This document shows positions 58,270 to 64,000 of a stretch of 64,000 bases of DNA, piece after piece. How positions within the stretch are numbered: the first letter of the stretch is position 1; every line of letters starts with the position of its first letter. The notes beneath the pieces are model-generated. The model made no database searches. It saw only the letters and a list, made by a program, of their open reading frames with translations, and was not told where the DNA came from. This stretch comes from Hibiscus mutabilis (taxonomy: Eukaryota > Streptophyta > Magnoliopsida > Malvales > Malvaceae), in assembly GCA_019671005.1 (NCBI GenBank), contig CM033745.1, positions 39,849,834 to 39,913,833 on the forward strand. Direction: 5' to 3'. The position numbers and the translations under genes were made by a program.

Positions 58270-59330
58270 TTGAATTTTTTAGTCACTACAATAAGCTTGA
58301 AGTTCCCTTTTAACTCCTCTAATGAGTTTGTGACTGTTTATGACCATTGGGAATTGTTAAAATCAGCTGAGAATGAAAAACTAGACATAAAATGCACTTC
58401 TGCAAGCTGTTATATCGGTACACGACTTATTGTATCAGTACTTAAAAAGGAAAGAGCACTTGCAAAATTTCATCGCGTATAATTCAGGGGTAGGCATTAT
58501 TTGGTACCCGGCTTTCGGGTACCTGAAAAACCAGGTACCCGGATACCTCATTGCTCGGCCTGTGTCTCGGCACATCACATCTGGGCACCCGCTACTCGGG
58601 TATCCGTGAAACCCGGGTATCGGAAAAATCAGGTATCGGGTACTCGTTTCATATTTTTTTAATTTTTTAATTTTAAATTTTTTTAAAAAAATTACATATT
58701 AAACACAAAAATATTTTAAAAAAATTTTAAACTTGAAAGTATATAATACAAACATATAAAGAATTTAGGTATTTAAACTTAGTTTTAGAGTAAAAATATT
58801 AAGAAACTTAAAATAAAAATATAATTTAAAATATAAAAAAATATATATTAAAATTTATCGGGTCGGGTCGGGTACCCGGTAAGGGAAAACCTCCGGCCCG
58901 TGTCCCAGAAAAATTACTGGGTCTGGTAATTTTTTATAAGATTACCCGGCATTTTTAGGTTCAGGTCGTCGGGTCGGGTCAACCGGGTCAGGTATTTTTG
59001 AACACACCTAGCGTACATGTACTGAATGGGCGTACCGATACTGACTGGGTGTATCGATAACAAAACTCCTTACTAGAATTCTGAAAAACCTTAGCGTACT
59101 GGTACTCGACATAGTAATACCGATACAGACAATTTGTTTTCGGTAACAGGGGTTTGATACTTGTATTTTTTACACTTAAGAGAATTTTGAAAATATTGGT
59201 ACAATTCAAAACATTTTAAATATATTTTTTCAAGATAAATAGACTTTGAATTATTTCTTCAATATTTGACTAAGTCTAAAAACAATTTTTCTTTAAATTA
59301 TTATATCAAAATATTTATCTCAACACCAGA
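58270..59330. repeat. LTR remnant carrying paired-palindrome cluster C, split by a MITE
   Basis: Decamers start at 58412 and 58432, then after the MITE at 59013, 59032, 59051, 59096 and 59117, spaced 19-21 bp within groups. The surrounding sequence (ACACGACTTATTGTATC, GAAAGAGCACTTGCAAAA) parallels 60641-60690 in the SIRE-like LTR, so this is probably a diverged copy of it. Confidence 0.6.
58483..59010. mobile_element. hAT-like MITE rich in GGGTACC/CCCGGG words
   Basis: 528 bp. Left end TTCAGGGGTAGGCATTATTT, right end, inverted, TAGGTGTGTTCAAAAATACC. Flanks GCGTATAA (58475-58482) and GCGTACAT (59011-59018) agree at six of eight bases. Subterminal repeats of GGGTACCCGG type (58510-58640) and CGGGTCGGGTC (58858-58990) surround an AT-rich centre. 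Confidence 0.75.
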
Positions 59331-59556
59331 GACAAGACAAGAGTGGTGCCAAAAGGCAACAGTCTGATTCCAAACATTAATTTCACATATTTATTATGGT
59401 TTTCAACAGGAATGATGATTATTACACATCCTATAGTCAAGTTTGATTAGAGCTTGAACTTGGTCAAGTCTCATTATTGAAGACCGTCCCTTGAAGTAGT
59501 TTCGAGGAAGAGGCAGAGAAATTGTTTCGAAAAGAATTTGAGTTAAGGTGGAGATT

Positions 59557-59791
59557 TGTTAGAGTTGTGACCTAAATTCTTTTAGGATTTGTTTTGCAGT
59601 AAGAATCTTACTTTTAGTACACCTTGTTTACTTTACATTAATTAAAAGTAGGAAACCTAGGTTGAGTATAATTACTTTCCATGCAAGTTTTCTTTTGTAA
59701 GCAAGCACATATTCGTATAAATAGATACTAGCGATTAGGGTTTTAGACGTAAAACAACACAACAATAGATACAAGTAGAAAATATTCTACA
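59557..59791 (+). repeat. Short copia LTR with preceding polypurine tract
   Basis: AAGGTGGAGATT (59545-59556) is followed by TGTTAGAGTTGTG, a TATA box GTATAAATAGATAC (about 59716) and an end at ATTCTACA. About 235 bp. The upstream 200 bp may be the 3' end of that copia interior. No second LTR is seen. Confidence 0.6.
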
Positions 59792-60045
59792 AAGCGTTTG
59801 TAATACCTGAATTTAATCCGGGTTATATACTATACTATTTTCTTTAAATAAATAAATAAATGATACATATATAAATAAATCAGTCCAAAAATAAATAACA
59901 AATTCACTTTGAATGTCCATTGCACAAATATAAGCCCAGTACATATACAAAGCCCAAATTTAAATATGCCAACCCACATTCCTAATCCTTATAGTTGTTA
60001 TCAGCTGTCAAATACCCAAAGAAACACAAAAACCATAGATATTAG

Positions 60046-61305
60046 TGTTGGGATGATCAATCGATGGTGAAAGTGGCCAAGAGGGGGTGAATTGACAATA
60101 AAAAGGATTTGGAGGCAAGTAAGAAAATAAAAGATTTGAGACACAAGGAGTTATAGTAGTTCAACCTTCTAACAAGGTTTACATCCACTACCTTAGCTTC
60201 CCACTAAGGATTTTATAAATTCACTATGAATTTTCCCCTTTTCTAGGCTAAAGATGCAACCTTTTACAAACTTAAAGCTTTTTACCCAAAGCTTTGAGAA
60301 CAACTCTCTTTTACAAGAAATAGAATAGCAAATTGAAAATCTTCTCAAAGGTGAATTGTTTGCCCAATCACAAGTTCACTCAAACCCCAACACTTGAATA
60401 AAATAAATACAATTATGAACACTCAAGTGGGTTACAAGATTTGACTCTAATAAGCTCAAAGATGGTTGGATTTTTGCTTGAATGCTGAAGACTTGATCAA
60501 TAGTTGTTGTTGTAACTTTGGAGACTTGATTATATACCCTCATTGATTTCTAACCGTTTGGGTAATTGAGATCATCAATATAGCCGTTGAGTTGCATTCT
60601 TCCCGCAATAAATGTTGTTAGGTAGCCAGGTGTATCGATACACGAACAGTTGTATCGGTACCTGCCATAAGAAGAAAGAGCCGTTGTACAAATGGGTATT
60701 GATATGCGGAAGGGGGTATCGATACGAATAGTGTATTTTATAAAGGGGTATCTGTATGAAATAGTCTGTATCGGTACCAGTTTTGCTCACTGGAATCTGA
60801 GAAAGTTGTGAACTAAAAAAGGTTTCGGTACGTCTAAGGGCGTATCGGTACAATATAACAACTTTTCAAATTTATGGTTTCAATAAACTGACAAGGCAAT
60901 GGTAAAAAAATTATTTTCAAAGATTCTTGAAAATCTAAACACCCCGTATTGATACGCATAAAGTCGTACCGATACTCAAAGGCCATTTAGCTCCCAGGTA
61001 TGAATGGTATACCGATACGCGTGGTGTACCGATACGGCTACACTCGTATCGGTACCCAATGGCCATTAAGTATAAAATCGTTTTCTAGTAGCTAAAATCT
61101 GTATCGATGCGCCTGGACCAAATTAGGCTATTTGAGTACAAAAACACTTAGAAAATATTTGGGGTTTTAGTTTTTAACTTAGAAACAATTTTAAGTTCGA
61201 ATTATTGTCATTTTGTGAGTTTTTTTGAGTACTTAAAAGTTTATCCAATTTTACAAATTGATCATTGAAATCCTTGTTATATCAAAATCAAATGTTAGTT
61301 TTACA
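60046..61305 (-). repeat. 3' LTR of the SIRE-like element
   Basis: 1260 bp. On the minus strand it starts TGTAAAACTAAC and ends GATCATCCCAACA. It contains palindrome cluster D (60632-61110). Confidence 0.7.
60632..61110. repeat. Paired-palindrome cluster D
   Basis: Decamer starts: 60632/60652, 60696/60716, 60748/60768, 60822/60842, 60946/60966, 61009/61026/61046, and a single one at 61101. The first five pairs are spaced exactly 20 bp; the triple has 17 then 20. Sequences vary as GTATCGATAC, GTATCGGTAC, GTATTGATAC and GTACCGATAC. Confidence 0.88.
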
Positions 61306-61688
61306 ATCTTCTCTTTTTTGATATAACAAAACCAAAGTAAATTTTTAAGTATTTTTGAAAAATATTCCCCCTTTCTTTAAGACTAAAAGACAATTTATTT
61401 TGAAAACCTATTAAAATTTAATCTCAATTTCTTCTCCCCTTTTTGTTAGATCAAAATCAATAAGGTAAATAAAGCAAGATATAAAACAATAAAGAACTCC
61501 AAGCATAATTAAACAACATAAATAATATAAATTCAAAGCATAAGGTTCAAAGCAACATAATAATCTAACTTAAACTTAAAACATAAACCAAAGCAAATAA
61601 CATAAAGACATAGGAATTCAAATAAAGAACATACATGCATAAAAACTTAAATCCTAATATGATATGATATGATATGATATGCAAGAGC

Positions 61689-62850
61689 CTAAGAATCATC
61701 TTCATCTTCTTCTTCATCTTTCATAACATCATTACCAAGAGAATGTCTATGCCACTCTCCATGAAATGCGGTGAGAGTCATATCCATCGAAGCTTGTCGA
61801 GTCTCGATAGAAGTAACTCTAGCCTCAAAGGATGCAAAGCAAGTATCAAGAGATATGAAGCTGGAAGTCATACTAGCATCCAAAGCAACAAACTTCCCGT
61901 CAAGATAATCCATAAGAGCATCAAGGGAATGCGAAGATGGAGCAACTGGTGCAACTAGATCATTCTCCACGTGCTCGAGCTGAGCATCACCAGGAAGATA
62001 CGCAATACGAATCCATTCTCTATTGTAGATAGTGAACTTTGCTTGGCGAAGAGAACGATCATCGATGGGATCGGTGAGAGGAACTTTAAGGTCATAAGAG
62101 CAATCAATCCCCATCTTGTGAAACATGTAGCTCAAGGCCGTGTCGTAGGTGAAAGATGTCACAAAAGTAGTATGACGATGTTGCACAAGAAATACTATTT
62201 CCGCAAACATAATTTGAGCTAGGTTAGAGCGCTTACCCTCATGGAAACAATGGAGCCAAAAATCATCGACTTGCCGAATCGTGGACCATTTACCCCCGGA
62301 TGGTTGAAACTACCAAGTGATAAGAAAATGAAGTAAGGGATCATGAGCATCAAGAACGGTTACAAAGCCACTATGAGTATGTCCCAAAGAATCCTCATCA
62401 TCTATCCCTACATCCTCTAAACCCAAAAGATTTGTTATAGAAGAATAGTTCATTTGAAATTTTTGTCCCATAAGGTAAGACTCTATAGCAATAACCTCAT
62501 ATTTTTCTTGGTTGTTAATACGACGAGCATTAGAGTAAAAAATAAGGACAAGATTTTTATAAAATATGTCGGGTAAGCTAAAAAATGGCATGAACTTCCA
62601 TTGAGTTAATAAATCAAGATAACGAAAACAATATCCATCAAAAGTCATGAAAGGGATAGAAACAACTCGCCCACGACGAATTTTGAAATTTTGGTATTGG
62701 TTAAAAGATCCATGGCGCGTGGGTATTGAGGTTCATTAAAACAATATTGAAAAATATGGTTTAAGTTCGGCTATGTACCATTATTTTCGGAATTGGGATT
62801 TGGATTTGAGGAACTAGATGCGATCTCTTTTCTTAAGACCCATGGCAAAA
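61689..62850 (-). pseudogene. Extra ORF of the SIRE-like element (env position)
   Basis: A single frame runs from 62648 to 61689 with only one internal stop (TAG at 62310-62312). Readable upstream sequence to about 62850 is in a shifted frame (MDLLTNTKISKF). Features: TFDGYCFRYLDLLTQWKFMP, NLVLIFYSNARRINNQEKYE, ITNLLGLEDVGIDDED, then after the stop VSFTYDTALS-like and YDLKVPLTDPIDDRS, a heptad-like region (LDALMDYLDGKFVALDASMT) and an acidic end EEEDEDDS. The middle resembles the Transposase_32-type plant domain seen in Athila extra ORFs. No signal peptide or membrane segment is obvious. Function unknown. Confidence 0.6.
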
Positions 62851-63425
62851 ACTTGAGAAAGAAATCAAAACGCAAAACAATGTATGCATAACATCACATT
62901 CAATCCAATAAATCAATCCAATGATCAAGGTATTATGAAAACCTATATTGTATAGTTTAAAAACATATACAAGTATAAGAATAATTTTTGGTAAAAGAAA
63001 ATCTAAAAAAAATGTAGAAAATATACGAGTATAATTTTATATTTGAACAAAAAAAATTCAGTTTTGAAAGAATTTTTGTAAAACCTTTGAAACTAATGTT
63101 ATATACATTCTAAAAGTATAAATTTTAAGCATAAACAATATATAAATATGAATAAAAAAGAAATTGAAAGAAAATAGGGTTTATACCTTGAATGAGGATT
63201 ATGGATGAATTAAGAGATGATTTGTATAATGCTTGATGATGATAACTCAGGTTTGATGTTAGAACCAAAAGCCCTTAAAAGATTTTGTTGATTTGTGAGA
63301 AAAACAAAGGATTTGAAAGGTTTTTATAGAGGATTTTTGACATAGAGTTTGTGAAAAAGAGTTAAGTTTGGTTTAAATTAGGAAAACCCCATTTTAATGC
63401 TTATTTAAGGCTCCAGCAGCTACGC

Positions 63426-63554
63426 GTACCAATACGCTAATGACACGTACCAAAACCGCGTACTGGTATGGTTTCTAATCGTATCAATCCTTTATTCGTA
63501 CCAGTACAAGTAAAGCTGCACCGAAACACTACCTCATGATACCCGTATCGATAC
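63426..63554. repeat. Paired-palindrome cluster E
   Basis: Starts at 63426, 63447, 63460, 63481, 63498 and 63545. Sequences are more diverged (GTACCAATAC, GTACTGGTAT, GTACCAGTAC, GTATCGATAC) and spacing is less regular (21, 13, 21, 17). It lies between pol and the extra ORF of the SIRE-like element. Confidence 0.7.
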
Positions 63555-63772
63555 CCTTGAGCCAAAAATGTCATTTTTGGCAGCAAGAAACTCAAAAGTT
63601 TAAACTTTATCGAATCGATATGCATGTGTATGATATGAGATCATCATGTATGAGCAAAAACAGATGCATACTCCCCTAGCAACAAGAATAAATGCATATA
63701 GGAGCAAAAACACAAGAGCATGGAAATCAACCAAATTCAAGCAAGTTTTAAACACAAAAAAGGCTCTAAGGT

Positions 63773-64000
63773 TCAAGAAAGGCTAGTAAGCCCTAACTCT
63801 CTTCTAGGAGACCAAAAACGCTCTTTGCTTAAAGGTTTGGTGAAGATATCCGCTAATTGGTTTAAAGTGTCTACATATTCTATAACTACCTCATTTTTCA
63901 AGACATGATCTCTAATAAAATGATGTCTTATCTCTATGTGCTTGGTTCTAGAATGTTGGATGAGATTTTTAGTGAGACAAATGGCACTAGTATTGTCACA
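63773..64000 (-). CDS. C-terminal end of SIRE-like copia pol (RNase H), partial
   Basis: An open 75-codon frame entering from the window edge and ending TGA at 63773: CDNTSAICLTKNLIQHSRTK, HIEIRHHFIRDHVLKNEVVI, then QLADIFTKPLSKERF. These are the last RNase H motifs of Ty1/copia pol. No stop or shift is seen in the visible part. Confidence 0.85.
   Translation of the reverse strand, partial: CDNTSAICLTKNLIQHSRTKHIEIRHHFIRDHVLKNEVVIEYVDTLNQLADIFTKPLSKERFWSPRRELGLTSLS

Larger units (their letters stand above)
60046..64000 (-). mobile_element. SIRE-like Ty1/copia element, 3' part
   Basis: Reading leftward from the window edge: the end of the RNase H domain (64000-63773), a non-coding stretch with palindrome cluster E, an extra ORF (62850-61689), a purine tract (AAAAAAGAGAAGAT at 61307-61320) and the 3' LTR (61305-60046). 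The wording of the pol end (QHSRTKHIEIRHHFIRDHVL) and the CAAAAA-purine-TGTAA...TTTGATTTTGATATAACAAGG junction fit SIRE/Maximus elements, which are known to carry an ORF after pol. The element continues outside the window. Confidence 0.75.

Noticed and set aside
60632..61110. CRISPR-like array
   Set aside because: Repeats are 10-bp palindromes with 10-bp spacers in a plant LTR, and no cas genes are present.
61689..62850. Retroviral-type envelope protein
   Set aside because: It occupies the env position but shows no signal peptide, furin-like site or membrane anchor. It fits a plant-transposon accessory domain better.

Overview
This is nuclear DNA of a flowering plant, most likely a dicot. 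It holds one spliced host gene, a DRP2-type dynamin with a plant-style 22-exon structure, in a landscape of plant transposable elements: Ty3/gypsy Athila-like, Tekay-like and other chromoviruses, Ty1/copia including a SIRE-like element, a LINE-1 with a C-terminal RNase H domain, and hAT-type MITEs. I cannot name the species. I saw no tRNA or rRNA gene and no CRISPR.

Layout. 1-18174: remains of an Athila-like Ty3/gypsy element on the + strand (pol, an extra ORF in the env position, 3' LTR). A hAT MITE (2208-3093) splits its integrase. Between 5149 and about 15440 lie a minus-strand LTR element (5149-6552 and 11394-12211), a chromovirus nested in that element's polypurine region (6574-11389), and a Tekay-type 5' LTR with PBS (12212-15114). 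18175-23414: an older copia element; its 5' LTR is cut exactly where the Athila LTR ends, so the Athila element probably landed inside it. 23860-29335: a decayed LINE split by a hAT element (26930-28084).

30303-52085 (- strand): the DRP2 gene (GTPase, middle, PH, GED and proline-rich tail). Its splice sites and phases are consistent throughout, except for one missing base in exon 7. Introns 14 and 16 carry a copia element (40148-45112) and a chromovirus (32886-39297), both in the same orientation as the gene. The chromovirus itself holds a MITE and a truncated copia element. A 471-bp foldback element lies about 290 bp upstream of the start codon.

52845-64000: AT-rich intergenic DNA, two more hAT MITEs, LTR remnants, and at the right edge a minus-strand SIRE-like copia element (LTR 60046-61305, an extra ORF, and the end of pol).

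The most unusual signal is a decamer palindrome, GTATCGATAC and variants, in pairs whose starts lie 20 bp apart (19-21). It recurs in five clusters, in a Ty3-type Tekay LTR, a Ty1-type SIRE-like LTR and internal region, and a further LTR remnant. Two other inverted-repeat clusters occur in the Athila LTR and in the non-coding region before it.
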